A DNA stretch of 64,000 nucleotides from an uncultured Dehalococcoidia bacterium (lineage in GTDB: Bacteria > Chloroflexota > Dehalococcoidia > Lucifugimonadales > CATQGZ01). The stretch spans positions 992,001 to 1,056,000 of the forward strand of contig OY282365.1 in the NCBI GenBank assembly GCA_958295685.1. Reading direction: 5' to 3'. The translations under genes and the position numbers were made by a program. Below, one piece after another: positions 33,949 to 42,538 of this stretch (the first letter of the stretch is position 1; each line of letters begins with the position of its first letter). A model generated the notes under the pieces. That model was not told the DNA's origin. It searched no databases and worked only from the letters and a program-made list of their open reading frames with translations.

Positions 33949-34943
33949 CATTCGCGTCTCCATACCTGTTGCTGCTGCTGGCCATTGTTCCGCTTCTCGC
34001 CCTGGCTCCTCGCTGGATCGGACAGATGAGCCGACCCGCCGGGCTCCGATACGCCGGCGTCGGACTCGGATCGAACCCGTCAGGGTCGTGGCGGACCAAG
34101 CTCAGCCCCGCGCTGACGGCGATGCGGCTCGCGGCGCTGGCTCTGGTGATCGTCGCGGCCGCGCGGCCACAGAGCAGCGAGGCGTACACCGTCATCAGAG
34201 GCGAGGGCGTGGACATCGCCCTCGCACTCGACATCTCCGGCACCATGGGCAATCTCGACATGGTATTCCAGAGCAGGCTGGACGCCGCGAAGGTAGTGGT
34301 CGGCGACTTCATATCGCAGCGCGAGCACGACCGGATCGGCCTGGTCGTCTTCGCCAGAGAATCCTTCATTCAAAGCCCGCCCACAACCGATCACGACCTC
34401 CTCAGACTCATGCTGGACGACCTCGATCTGGCGCCCAATCTCCCCGTCGAGGACGGCACAGCCATAGGACTCGGCCTCGCCAGCGCGGGCAACATGCTCA
34501 AAGACTCGCCGAACGAGAGCAGGGTCATAATCCTGCTGACCGACGGGCTGAACAACTCGGGCCAGATCGATCCGCTGACAGCCGCCGCCGCTATCAAGGC
34601 CCTGGGAATCAGGGCATACACGGTGGGCATCGGCAGCCCTGAGGCGTTCGCGTCGCAGATGATCCCGTTCTCAGCCGCCGACTTCACACGGCAGAACATG
34701 GCTCTGGGCGAGGAGACCCTGCGCGCGGTCGCCGAAACGACGGGTGCCCGCTACTTCCACGCAACGGACGCGGAGGGCTTGAGGTTGGTCTACGACGAGA
34801 TCAACGACCTGGAGAAGTCCGAGATCGAGGAGAGGGTCTTCACCCGGCACGAAGAGCTGATGGCCTGGGCCCTGGCGCCCGCGCTCGTCATTCTATTGGC
34901 GGAGCTGGCTCTGCGCAGCACGGTCTTCAGGAAGGTTCCGTAG
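33945..34943 (+). CDS. batA: BatA-like VWA-domain membrane protein
   Basis: 332 residues. Two N-terminal helices (5-24; 57-75) anchor the protein, then a VWA domain (about 88-290) with the MIDAS segment LDISGTMG (D96), ILLTDGLNN for a later MIDAS loop, and a last membrane helix at 308-325. Matches BatA of the Bacteroides aerotolerance (Bat) operon in order and topology. Overlaps the preceding gene by four bases. Confidence 0.9.
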   Translation: MTFASPYLLLLLAIVPLLALAPRWIGQMSRPAGLRYAGVGLGSNPSGSWRTKLSPALTAMRLAALALVIVAAARPQSSEAYTVIRGEGVDIALALDISGTMGNLDMVFQSRLDAAKVVVGDFISQREHDRIGLVVFARESFIQSPPTTDHDLLRLMLDDLDLAPNLPVEDGTAIGLGLASAGNMLKDSPNESRVIILLTDGLNNSGQIDPLTAAAAIKALGIRAYTVGIGSPEAFASQMIPFSAADFTRQNMALGEETLRAVAETTGARYFHATDAEGLRLVYDEINDLEKSEIEERVFTRHEELMAWALAPALVILLAELALRSTVFRKVP

Positions 34944-34967
34944 GATGCGTGAGGCAAGGAGCGCGCC

Positions 34968-36011
34968 ATGACCTTTGCGGAGCCGGACGCGCTGTACCTG
35001 CTGTGGGCGCTGCCGGCGATGGCGCTCGTGGCCTACTGGGCATCCCGCAGGCGGCGGGCGGCCGTCGAGAGGCTCGGCGACCCACGCCTCATCGAGAGAC
35101 TCAGCGGATCGGTCAACCGACGCGGCCGGCGCCTTGCGCGTCTCCTTTGGTTTGCCGCTCTGGCCGCTGCAATAGTTGCCCTCGCCCGGCCACAGTGGGG
35201 CAGCGAGGCGCAGTCCGTCGAACAGCGAGGCGTCCAGATGATGATGGCGCTGGACGTCTCGGCCAGTATGCTGGCCCAGGACATCAAGCCTGACCGTCTG
35301 ACGAGAGCCAAGCTGGAGATAGCCGACCTCCTGACCAGACTCAAGGGAGACGAGGTGGGACTGGTGCTGTTCTCCGGCGCCAGCTTCGTCCAGTTCCCGC
35401 CGACCTTCGACTATGCGACCGCACGCACGTTCGTCGACAACGCCGGCCCCGGGGTGATCTCCAGAGAGGGCACGGCACTCAGCGAGGCCATACACACCGC
35501 TGCCGCGGCGTTCGACGAGTCGAGAGCCGGCCAGAAGGTCATCCTGATCCTGACCGACGGCGAGAGCCATGGGGACGATCCGGCCGCCGCCGCCAGTGAG
35601 GCCGCCCGGGATGGCGTGGTCATATACACCATGGGGTTCGGGTCTACCGATGGCGAGCCCATACCCGTGCTGAACCGCCTGGGAGACGTCATCGGTTTCA
35701 AACAGGACCGGGCCGGCAGCGTGGTCCAATCGAAGCTGGATGAGCGAACGCTCCAGCGGATCGCCCGTGAGGCCCGAGGCAAATACTATAGGGCAGGCGT
35801 AGACGGGAACGCGATAGAGGACCTCGTGGCCCAGATCGACAGCCTCGAGAAGGCCAGTATCGAGAGCGAGCTCGAGGACATCGGCATTGAGCGCTTCCAG
35901 CCCCTCCTGCTGGCCGCTCTCCTCGCCCTTCTCGCCGCCGAGATAATCCCCGACCGGGTGGCGCGGCTGCGGCTGCGGGCAGGCGTCGAGAAGGAGGCTG
36001 CGAATGAATAG
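34968..36011 (+). CDS. batB: BatB-like VWA-domain membrane protein
   Basis: 347 residues. N-terminal helices (about 6-22 and 54-72), VWA domain with MALDVSASMLAQD (intact DxSxS MIDAS) and LILTDGESHGDD, C-terminal helix near 304-325 (LLLAALLALLAAEIIPDRVA). Paralogue of the gene before it and the usual second VWA of the operon. Overlaps the TPR lipoprotein gene by eight bases. Confidence 0.9.
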   Translation: MTFAEPDALYLLWALPAMALVAYWASRRRRAAVERLGDPRLIERLSGSVNRRGRRLARLLWFAALAAAIVALARPQWGSEAQSVEQRGVQMMMALDVSASMLAQDIKPDRLTRAKLEIADLLTRLKGDEVGLVLFSGASFVQFPPTFDYATARTFVDNAGPGVISREGTALSEAIHTAAAAFDESRAGQKVILILTDGESHGDDPAAAASEAARDGVVIYTMGFGSTDGEPIPVLNRLGDVIGFKQDRAGSVVQSKLDERTLQRIAREARGKYYRAGVDGNAIEDLVAQIDSLEKASIESELEDIGIERFQPLLLAALLALLAAEIIPDRVARLRLRAGVEKEAANE

Positions 36012-36768
36012 GCCGGTCGTCGAGTCGCTGCTGGCAGGGGCCGTCATCCTGGCTGCCGCCGCTTGCGGCGCGGATGGGGCGAGGATAAACAACGAGGGGA
36101 ACGACGCCTTCACACAGCACGACTATGAGGCCGCCTTGGACTCCTACGACGAGGCGGTCCGAGTCTCGCCCGAGCTGGCGGAGCCGCACTACAACTCAGG
36201 CAACGTCCACCACCGCCAACAGGACCACGAGGCCGCCCAGAGGAGCTACGAACAGTCGCTGCTCCAAGCGGATGAAGACCTCTATCAGGACACTCTCTTC
36301 AACCTGGGCAACACCCAACTCCAAGCCGACGAGCTCGAGTCGGCCATAGAGTCGTACAAAGAGGCGCTCCGACTCGACCCGAACGACCGGGAGGCCAAGC
36401 ACAATCTCGAACTCGCGCTCAGACGCCTGACACCTGACGAACAACAGCAGGAACAGGAACGCTCCGGCGAGGAGCAGGAGACAGGGCAGCAGGACGAGCA
36501 GGCGCCGCCGCAGGCAGGGCAGCAGCCCGAGCAGCAGGGCCAGGGAGAACGGGAGGGCGGGGACGACCCGCAGGAACAGCAGGGAGACACGGGCGGCGAG
36601 CAGCAGCCGGAGGACTCCCGGCAGCCCAGTCCGACCGAGACGACCGAACTCACGGAGGAGCAGGCGAGGCAGCTGCTGGCCGTAGTGGGCGAGAGCACCG
36701 ACACCCTCCAGAACCGGCTGCAGAGAACCCTCGACACGGGCGGCAGACAGCCGGAGCAGGACTGGTAG
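36004..36768 (+). CDS. TPR lipoprotein (BatC-like)
   Basis: 254 residues. Lipoprotein signal with LAAAAC (cysteine 21); TPR units at about 28-130 (NNEGNDAFTQHDYEAALDSY, EPHYNSGNVHHRQQDHEAAQ, DTLFNLGNTQLQADELESAI). Residues 148-225 are highly Gln/Glu/Pro-rich, probably disordered. BatC proteins have the same TPR then acidic tail. It likely scaffolds the VWA proteins outside the cytoplasm. Confidence 0.85.
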   Translation: MNRPVVESLLAGAVILAAAACGADGARINNEGNDAFTQHDYEAALDSYDEAVRVSPELAEPHYNSGNVHHRQQDHEAAQRSYEQSLLQADEDLYQDTLFNLGNTQLQADELESAIESYKEALRLDPNDREAKHNLELALRRLTPDEQQQEQERSGEEQETGQQDEQAPPQAGQQPEQQGQGEREGGDDPQEQQGDTGGEQQPEDSRQPSPTETTELTEEQARQLLAVVGESTDTLQNRLQRTLDTGGRQPEQDW

Positions 36769-36772
36769 CGGA

Positions 36773-38542
36773 ATGAACGTATCTGGCCGCGTTGGACGAA
36801 CGGCCGCCGCCGCGGTCCTGCTGGTCTGCCTGTCGGCGCTGTCAGGGGTAGCCTTCGCCCAGAGCCCACACATTCGGAGCGAGGTGGACAAGACCGAGCT
36901 CACAACCGACGAGGTGCTTACGCTGACCGTCACGGTCGCGGGTCAGACAGGCAGCGCCCAGGACCACGTGCTTCCAGTCATAGAAAACGTCAATATCGTG
37001 GGCAGGGGCTCATGGATGAGCGTCACGACGGTGAACAACCGGTCTACCTTCGAGCGCGCCCACGAGTACCGGCTTCGTCCAACGGTCGACGGGCCCCTCA
37101 CCATCGGGGCCGTCAAGGTGGTCATCGACGGCAAGACCTACGAAACCGACCCCATCACCGTGGAGGTTCACCCGGGCGTGGGCAGGCCGGCGGCCGGCGG
37201 CCTGTCGGCAGCCCTGAATGTTGAGGTGTCGACCGAACTCGCCGGCCAAGACTTCTACGTCGAGTCCGCCGTCGATAACCTCTCGCCGCGCCTCGGAGAG
37301 CAGGTGACCTACATCTTCAGGTTCTACTCGGCTGCCGACGTTCTCACTCGCGGACGGCCAGAGTACGACGGGCCCGACCTGACGGGCTTCTGGACCAGAG
37401 AGTACCCGGACCAGCAGCGGTACACCGCGACTGCGGCCGGCCGCAGGTACGTGGTCGACGAGATACGCGCGGCCCTCTTCCCAACCATCGTCGGTCCGAG
37501 GACGATAGAACCGGCCGATCTCACGGTTCTGGGCACCTTCTTCCAGCCCACGACGACGCTCAGAACCCTGCCCGTCCACCTGGACGTGCAGCCGCTGCCG
37601 CCCGGCGCCCCGGCCGACTTCTCCGGCGCCGTCGGACGCTTCTCCATCTCGGCCAGGACGGACGGCGACGACGTGGCAGCCAACGATCCCATCGTGCTGA
37701 CCGTCACACTCAGCGGCGAGGGCAACATCGACATCCTGCCCGACCCCGTGTGGCCCGACATGCCGGGCTGGCGAGTGGTCGACACGTCCCCTCCGACAAC
37801 CGACTCCCGGATCGAAAGCGGCCGCCTCGTCGGTACCCGCGTGTACCGGCGCACGCTGGTGCCGAGCGAGGCAGGCGACTTCACCATCCCTCCCGTGAGC
37901 TTCACGTACTTCGACCCTGCGACGAACCTCTACGACAGAACGTCCTCCGACCCCATACCTCTGACGGTGACCGAGGGCCGCGCCTGGGCATCCGCCCAAT
38001 CCTCGTCTTCCGGGACCGAGCGCGACACCGTCCAGAGGCTGGCCGCCGACATCCGCCACATCAAGCCCTCGCCCGATTCGCTCCGGGTCACCGGCGTTCC
38101 CATTGTCGAACGGGGACTCTACTGGGCTGCTATTGCCCTGCCCGGCGCCGTGCTGGCCGCCGCCGCCGCGTGGAGATGGAGAATTGGTCCCTTCGGCAGC
38201 AGCCGTCGGAGCCGCAGCGGGCAGGCGCACGGCAGAGCGCGGAACGCTCTGGAATCCGCGCGCGCCGCAGGCACCGACCCGTATGCCGCGGCCGGAAACG
38301 CCCTGGCAGCATACGTGGGCGACAGACTGAACCAGCCCGCATCCGGCCTGACGCATGAGGCTCTGATCGTCCTGCTCCGGTCGCAGGGGATCGAACCCGA
38401 TCTGCTGAGAAGGGTCGAGGTCTGCCTGGCCGCGAGCGAGCACGGCCGATTTGCGCCTGTTAGCGCCGGGCCTGCGTCGGCCGAGGCGCTGATCGAGGAG
38501 ACGGAGGCTCTGGTGTCCGAACTGGAGAGTCGTCTTGAATAG
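36773..38542 (+). CDS. batD: BatD-like protein
   Basis: 589 residues. Signal peptide 1-30 (ending SGVAFAQ), tandem beta domains of the BatD/oxygen tolerance type (about 32-420; SEVDKTELTTDEVLTLTVTV, FYVESAVDNLSPRLGEQVTY, YEGPDL-like), a membrane helix near 444-465 and a cytoplasmic helical tail (490-589) like that of the 32989 gene. Only four bases after the TPR lipoprotein. Typical partner of BatA/BatB. Confidence 0.9.
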   Translation: MNVSGRVGRTAAAAVLLVCLSALSGVAFAQSPHIRSEVDKTELTTDEVLTLTVTVAGQTGSAQDHVLPVIENVNIVGRGSWMSVTTVNNRSTFERAHEYRLRPTVDGPLTIGAVKVVIDGKTYETDPITVEVHPGVGRPAAGGLSAALNVEVSTELAGQDFYVESAVDNLSPRLGEQVTYIFRFYSAADVLTRGRPEYDGPDLTGFWTREYPDQQRYTATAAGRRYVVDEIRAALFPTIVGPRTIEPADLTVLGTFFQPTTTLRTLPVHLDVQPLPPGAPADFSGAVGRFSISARTDGDDVAANDPIVLTVTLSGEGNIDILPDPVWPDMPGWRVVDTSPPTTDSRIESGRLVGTRVYRRTLVPSEAGDFTIPPVSFTYFDPATNLYDRTSSDPIPLTVTEGRAWASAQSSSSGTERDTVQRLAADIRHIKPSPDSLRVTGVPIVERGLYWAAIALPGAVLAAAAAWRWRIGPFGSSRRSRSGQAHGRARNALESARAAGTDPYAAAGNALAAYVGDRLNQPASGLTHEALIVLLRSQGIEPDLLRRVEVCLAASEHGRFAPVSAGPASAEALIEETEALVSELESRLE

Positions 38543-39356
38543 GTTACGGGGCACGCCAATCACGGGCAGGGCCGTAGTCGTCTGGCTGGCCGCGCTCGTC
38601 CTGACCCTCTCGACGGCCTCGGTCGCGCGCGCCCAGTCGCCCGATGCCGCGGCGGCGTGGGCAGCAGCCAACGACCTCTATGAAGAAGGCAGCTTCGCAC
38701 AGGCCGCTCAGGCGTATCGACAGCTCGCCTCCCAAGGCTACCGGGACGCGGCGATCTTCTACAATCTGGGCAACGCATACTATAAGCAGGGGGAGACCGG
38801 GCTTGCGGTGCTGAACTACCTGCGTGCCCAGCGCCTGGCCCCGCGCGACGCCGACGTCGAAAACAACCTCCGTATGGCGCGGGAACGGACCGTCGACGTT
38901 ACGGCCGAGGGCGACGGGTCCGGTCCGGCCGGGGTCTTGTCCGCGTACTGGCCAACCGTCGACGAGTTGTCCGTCGGCGTCCTCATCCTCTGGAATCTGA
39001 CGGCCCTCTCGCTGGCGGCGTGGCTGCTCATCCGGGCGCGCCCCGGCCGGCGGGCCGCCCTCTACGCCGCGGCCGCTGCGGGCGTTCTGCTCCTGCTCGC
39101 CGCCGCCTCCCTGGGCGGCCGCCTCTTCCTGGACGACTCGGCGGACGACGCAGTGGTAGTCGCCGACAAGGTCGAGGTCCGGAGCGGACCGGGAGACGGG
39201 TACGTCACCGAGTTCGAGCTGCACGCCGGGGCGGAGGCGCGCCTCATCGAGGAGCGGGGAAGCTGGGCCAGGGTAGCCCTCCCGAACGGCGACCTGCAGG
39301 GCTGGGCGCCCGCGGCCGCCGTCGAGCGAGTCTCACTGCCGCGTCTCAGGGATTGA
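38535..39356 (+). CDS. BatE-like TPR and SH3-domain membrane protein
   Basis: 273 residues overlapping batD by eight bases. Signal (10-33), two TPR-like units (about 40-115; NDLYEEGSFAQAAQAYRQLA, AIFYNLGNAYYKQGETGLAV), two membrane helices (about 145-165 and 172-195), then an SH3b domain (about 203-265; VEVRSGPGDGYVTEFELHAG). BatE proteins of many phyla share exactly this TPR-TM-SH3 layout. It ends the operon. Confidence 0.87.
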   Translation: MNRLRGTPITGRAVVVWLAALVLTLSTASVARAQSPDAAAAWAAANDLYEEGSFAQAAQAYRQLASQGYRDAAIFYNLGNAYYKQGETGLAVLNYLRAQRLAPRDADVENNLRMARERTVDVTAEGDGSGPAGVLSAYWPTVDELSVGVLILWNLTALSLAAWLLIRARPGRRAALYAAAAAGVLLLLAAASLGGRLFLDDSADDAVVVADKVEVRSGPGDGYVTEFELHAGAEARLIEERGSWARVALPNGDLQGWAPAAAVERVSLPRLRD

Positions 39357-39357
39357 T

Positions 39358-39386
39358 TTGACGCGGCCGATGTGCTATTCCATTAA
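39358..39386 (+). promoter_or_regulatory. Weak promoter-like site sharing the HAIR-like core
   Basis: TTGACG, 17 bp, CATTAA. The 16 bases TTGACGCGGCCGATGT match the left half and centre of the dnaK-side operator (61382-61397) at 15 positions, but the right arm is not kept. It precedes the 74-residue gene. Confidence 0.35.
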
Positions 39387-39449
39387 GCGTTGCCACAGAA
39401 TCGGCCAACCCAATCGACACGGCCGACACGGCAAGGAGGTTCTGTTCCT

Positions 39450-39674
39450 TTGGGCTACGTAAGTTTTGGCTGGATCGGCGAGGACAGGGAGATCGAGGTC
39501 GTGCTCGAACACGGCGTGTGGCACACCGCCCACGTCGTCGACGGAGAACCCGACAAGTCACTGAACAGGATACACGGCACCAACAGGCTGCACACACCCT
39601 GGAGCGAAGAGACCGACCGCGAGACGGTCATCCAGGAGCTGGCGGCGAGGAACCCACACGCCAGGATCCGCTAG
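39450..39674 (+). CDS. 74-residue conserved-looking protein, unknown
   Basis: Starts at TTG 39450, chosen because AAGGAGG lies ten bases upstream. The protein begins (M)GYVSFGWIGEDREIEVVLEH and has GVWHTAHVVDGEPDKSLNRI then HGTNRLHTPWSEETDRETVI. It is small, acidic-basic mixed, without a signal or membrane span, and looks like a compact beta-alpha domain. The clear Shine-Dalgarno and good codon pattern support translation. No family is recognised. Between the bat operon and the convergent catabolic genes. Confidence 0.6.
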   Translation: MGYVSFGWIGEDREIEVVLEHGVWHTAHVVDGEPDKSLNRIHGTNRLHTPWSEETDRETVIQELAARNPHARIR

Positions 39675-39724
39675 AGCGGATCGAGCTGCCGGCTCGGACG
39701 CTCCGGGGAATCATCCGCTGCCGA

Positions 39725-40858
39725 CTACGGGTCGACCAGGCCCATGACGCGGGCGGCCGTGCCGCCGAGGATGTCCCGCCGCTCGTCGTCGGTGAGGAAT
39801 CCGCAGTGCGTCCGGAACTGGTCCATGGCCTGCCTGTAGGTACAGAACCGGGCTACCATGGGCATGTCCGTGCCCCATATGAGGCGGTCGGCCCCGATTC
39901 GGCGGACACACTCCTGGATCGCCGGCTCGGACTCCTTCCACGGGTACTCCCACATGCCGCCCATCTGTATGGGGATCAGTAGCTGCATGTGGCATCGGGG
40001 CGACTCGAAAACCTGCCACACCTCTTCCGGGAGTCTGATCCGCCCGCCGTCCATGAACGCCCTCCACGGCAGCCCGTGGGTGATGACCACCGTCTGCTCG
40101 GAGTAGCGCTCCATCCACTGCATGAGGACGCGCTGCTCGTCCAGGTAGGTCTGCTGCCATGAGCGTTCGTACAGCGCGCTTCCCCTGCCGCCGATCAGCG
40201 TGAAGTAGACCGGCAGCCTCAGCGACTCGGCAGCATCCCAGAAGGGCCGCATCGCGTCTCCATGCCATGAGTCCCGCCGACCCTCTCCCCCCGTGGTGGG
40301 ATGGGCGTAGAAGCCGGGTATGAACTGGAGGCCGGAGACGCCGCCGGCGGCCACCTCTCCCTCTAGGGCTTCGACAGCGGCGTCGACGTCATCGGGTATC
40401 TCGGATTCGGCCACCGTGATGAGCCGGTACAGGCGGTCGGGGAACCGCGCGGCGGCATCCCTCAAATAGCCGTTGAAGAAGGCGGGGCTGCCCAGAGTCG
40501 GGTACGTGTGCAGCAGCCCGACGTCCACCCCGGCATAGTCCATCTCCCGTATCAGCACGTCCGGGGGGCACTCCAGATTGTGGAGCATCGGCGGCAGGTA
40601 CTGCTTCGTATAGGTCTCCCCGTCCACGCTCCAGGCCAGACGGCCGAGGTCGCGCGTCCACTCCACCTCCCTGAGCTCGCCGGTCGCCGGGTCTATCAGG
40701 GTCGAGTTGTCGGCCTGGGCCCTGTCACGCACCCGCCACACGGGTTGGGAGTGGCCGCCCAACTCGGCCTGCAGCGACCGCAGCTTCACGTCCGGCGTGG
40801 GGTAGCCCTGCGCGGCGTCGAGCTGCGGGACACAGTAGTTGTGGCCGTCTATGATCAC
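39725..40858 (-). CDS. Amidohydrolase (amidohydrolase_2 family)
   Basis: 377 residues from GTG 40858, one base after the stop of the HpcH gene, with GGAGG at its end as Shine-Dalgarno. Contains MDYAGVDVGLLHTYPTLGSP, VSGLQFIPGFYAHP, VVITHGLPWRAF (metal histidine region) and LIWGTDMPMVARFCTYRQAM (catalytic aspartate with GTDMP), so the metal-dependent TIM barrel is clear. The first metal motif, usually HxH, reads DGHNY, so one ligand is absent and the metal content may differ. Family members include decarboxylases of aromatic acids and lactone hydrolases. Likely co-translated with the aldolase upstream. Confidence 0.85.
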   Translation of the reverse strand: MIIDGHNYCVPQLDAAQGYPTPDVKLRSLQAELGGHSQPVWRVRDRAQADNSTLIDPATGELREVEWTRDLGRLAWSVDGETYTKQYLPPMLHNLECPPDVLIREMDYAGVDVGLLHTYPTLGSPAFFNGYLRDAAARFPDRLYRLITVAESEIPDDVDAAVEALEGEVAAGGVSGLQFIPGFYAHPTTGGEGRRDSWHGDAMRPFWDAAESLRLPVYFTLIGGRGSALYERSWQQTYLDEQRVLMQWMERYSEQTVVITHGLPWRAFMDGGRIRLPEEVWQVFESPRCHMQLLIPIQMGGMWEYPWKESEPAIQECVRRIGADRLIWGTDMPMVARFCTYRQAMDQFRTHCGFLTDDERRDILGGTAARVMGLVDP

Positions 40859-40859
40859 G

Positions 40860-41651
40860 TCACGCCTCCTCCAGCATCTCCCTGAGCCCGCCCGCGTTGT
40901 CCCGAATCCAGCCATACAGGACGAACAGATCGGTGCCGATTGCGAAGTGCCGCACCCCCATGTCGAGGAATAACTTCGCCTGGTCAGGGCTGTTGATCTC
41001 CGCGCGGGGCTGCACGCCCATGCCGAGCGCCGTGTCGTAGACCCGCCGGAGCGCCTTCTGCACGTCAGGATGTCCGCCCTCGCCGGGCCGGCCGATGCTC
41101 ATCGAGTAGTCGTTGCCGCCGAAGACCACCATGTCGATCCCGCCGATGGACAGGATGTCCTCCAGGTTCTCGACGGCCTCCCGCTTCTCGACCATCAGGG
41201 CAACGACGCCGTCCTCGAGCGACTGCACGTAGGCAGGGGAAGCGCTCTCCAGGCCATAGCCGGCGAAGCGGCGGTCAGCCGACCCGAAGCCGCCGCCCGT
41301 CTGGGGCGTCTCCGCACGCACCGCGCGGACGCACGACCGAGCCTCCTCGACCGTTCGTGTGTCCGAGAACAGCACGTTCTGTATCCCAGACCCAATCGCG
41401 CGGCCCGCGGTGAAGGCCCTGTTCTCCTGATCGATCTTGATCATGCCGGACATACCGGTCAGCTCCAGCGCCCGTCCGAAGTTGTCCAGCGATTGAAGAT
41501 CATAGGGTCCGTACTCCGCCACGAACTCCAGATAATCCACGCCGCCCGCGCGGCCGATTATCTCGACCACGTCCGGCGAGGGACTCGTCACGTGGTGGCC
41601 AATGCTGGGCCTGCCCTCGTTCAGAAGCTGTCTGAGTCTGTTGGGTCTCAC
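40860..41651 (-). CDS. HpcH/HpaI-family aldolase
   Basis: 263 residues from GTG 41651 with GGAGG seven bases upstream; the long upstream extension to 41900 is not protein-like. Barrel signature: RQLLNEGRPSIGHHVTSPSP, GRAGGVDYLEFVAEYGPYDL, MIKIDQENRAFTAGRAIGSG, VALMVEKREAVENLEDILSI with the metal glutamate, IDMVVFGGNDYSMSIGRPGE with the second acidic ligand. Class II pyruvate aldolases of this family split 4-hydroxy-2-oxo acids in catabolism. Operon with the amidohydrolase. Confidence 0.9.
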   Translation of the reverse strand: MRPNRLRQLLNEGRPSIGHHVTSPSPDVVEIIGRAGGVDYLEFVAEYGPYDLQSLDNFGRALELTGMSGMIKIDQENRAFTAGRAIGSGIQNVLFSDTRTVEEARSCVRAVRAETPQTGGGFGSADRRFAGYGLESASPAYVQSLEDGVVALMVEKREAVENLEDILSIGGIDMVVFGGNDYSMSIGRPGEGGHPDVQKALRRVYDTALGMGVQPRAEINSPDQAKLFLDMGVRHFAIGTDLFVLYGWIRDNAGGLREMLEEA

Positions 41652-41778
41652 TGCATAACCTCCGTAGCTCCCGCGGCACACCGGAGCCGTCGGCGCGGCG
41701 CGGACAGAGCGGATTCTTCCAAGCCTGACTTCACCAATCCCGTCTTTCGTCTCCCGCGCTCGAACGGCCGTCTCATCG

Positions 41779-42528
41779 TCACGGGCGCGGCTTGAACCTG
41801 TCGACGTCGGCGAGGAAGTAATTCCGGGCCGGATAGTAGACCTTGTTGTTGTAGGTGCCATAGGTCGGCCGCACCTCGGCCTCCATCCACGCCTCCGCAC
41901 CCTCTAAGGTCGGGAACTCGATAACCCAGGCACGGTGCCAGTCGTCCTGTGGAGCGATCAGCCGGAACCCCTCCAGCCGCATGAGGCCGTGCTCGCGCGC
42001 GACCTCCTTCATCAGATCGACGTGCTCCCAGTCGCCGCGCTCCTCCGGGGTCATCAGGTCGGAGCCGGGAAGCCCCCGCCCGAACATCAGGACGACCACG
42101 CTCTCCCCGTCCACCTGCAACGCCGGTATGCTGCCCGGTACCTGTCCTTCCAGGGGCGGCGACGGCTTGCGCCCACGGGTCACCCAGGTGGAGAAGTAGT
42201 CAGGACCCCAGGGGCGGGCCAGGTGGTACTCCCAGAACCCGTAGGAGCCGTACGGGGGCGCCATCTCGGCCTGTATCCACTCCTCGGCGCCCTCGAGCGT
42301 GGGGAACTCGATCACCCAGAAGCGGTGCCAGGGCTGCTGGTAGCCCATCAGCCGGAACGCCTCCAGCCGCATGATCCCATACCTGCTGCCCGCCTCCAGA
42401 ACCATGTCGACGTGCTCCCGCGTGTAGTCGAGCTGCTTCTCGGGGCTCACGTGGTCCCAACTCTGGAGCCGGCCGGCCTTGACCAAGACTACGACTCTGT
42501 CCTTCGATGCGGTGGGTCCGTCCGGCAT
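41779..42528 (-). CDS. Double-domain EthD/dimeric alpha-beta barrel-like protein
   Basis: 249 residues from ATG 42528. The protein is an internal duplication: GIMRLEAFRLMGYQQPWHRF then WVIEFPTLEGAEEWIQAE in the first half, and GLMRLEGFRLIAPQDDWHRA then WVIEFPTLEGAEAWMEAE in the second, each followed by P-x-YG-x-Y. This suits a ferredoxin-like dimeric barrel half repeated so that one chain forms a complete barrel. EthD-type and similar small proteins bind hydrophobic or aromatic substrates, and neighbours are catabolic. Substrate unknown. Ten bases after the aldo/keto reductase gene. Confidence 0.7.
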   Translation of the reverse strand: MPDGPTASKDRVVVLVKAGRLQSWDHVSPEKQLDYTREHVDMVLEAGSRYGIMRLEAFRLMGYQQPWHRFWVIEFPTLEGAEEWIQAEMAPPYGSYGFWEYHLARPWGPDYFSTWVTRGRKPSPPLEGQVPGSIPALQVDGESVVVLMFGRGLPGSDLMTPEERGDWEHVDLMKEVAREHGLMRLEGFRLIAPQDDWHRAWVIEFPTLEGAEAWMEAEVRPTYGTYNNKVYYPARNYFLADVDRFKPRP

Positions 42529-42538
42529 ATCTCGCTCC

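Noticed and set aside
41652..41900. N-terminal extension of the HpcH aldolase
   Set aside because: Arg/Thr-rich sequence unlike protein; GTG 41651 with GGAGG seven bases upstream fits the family start.
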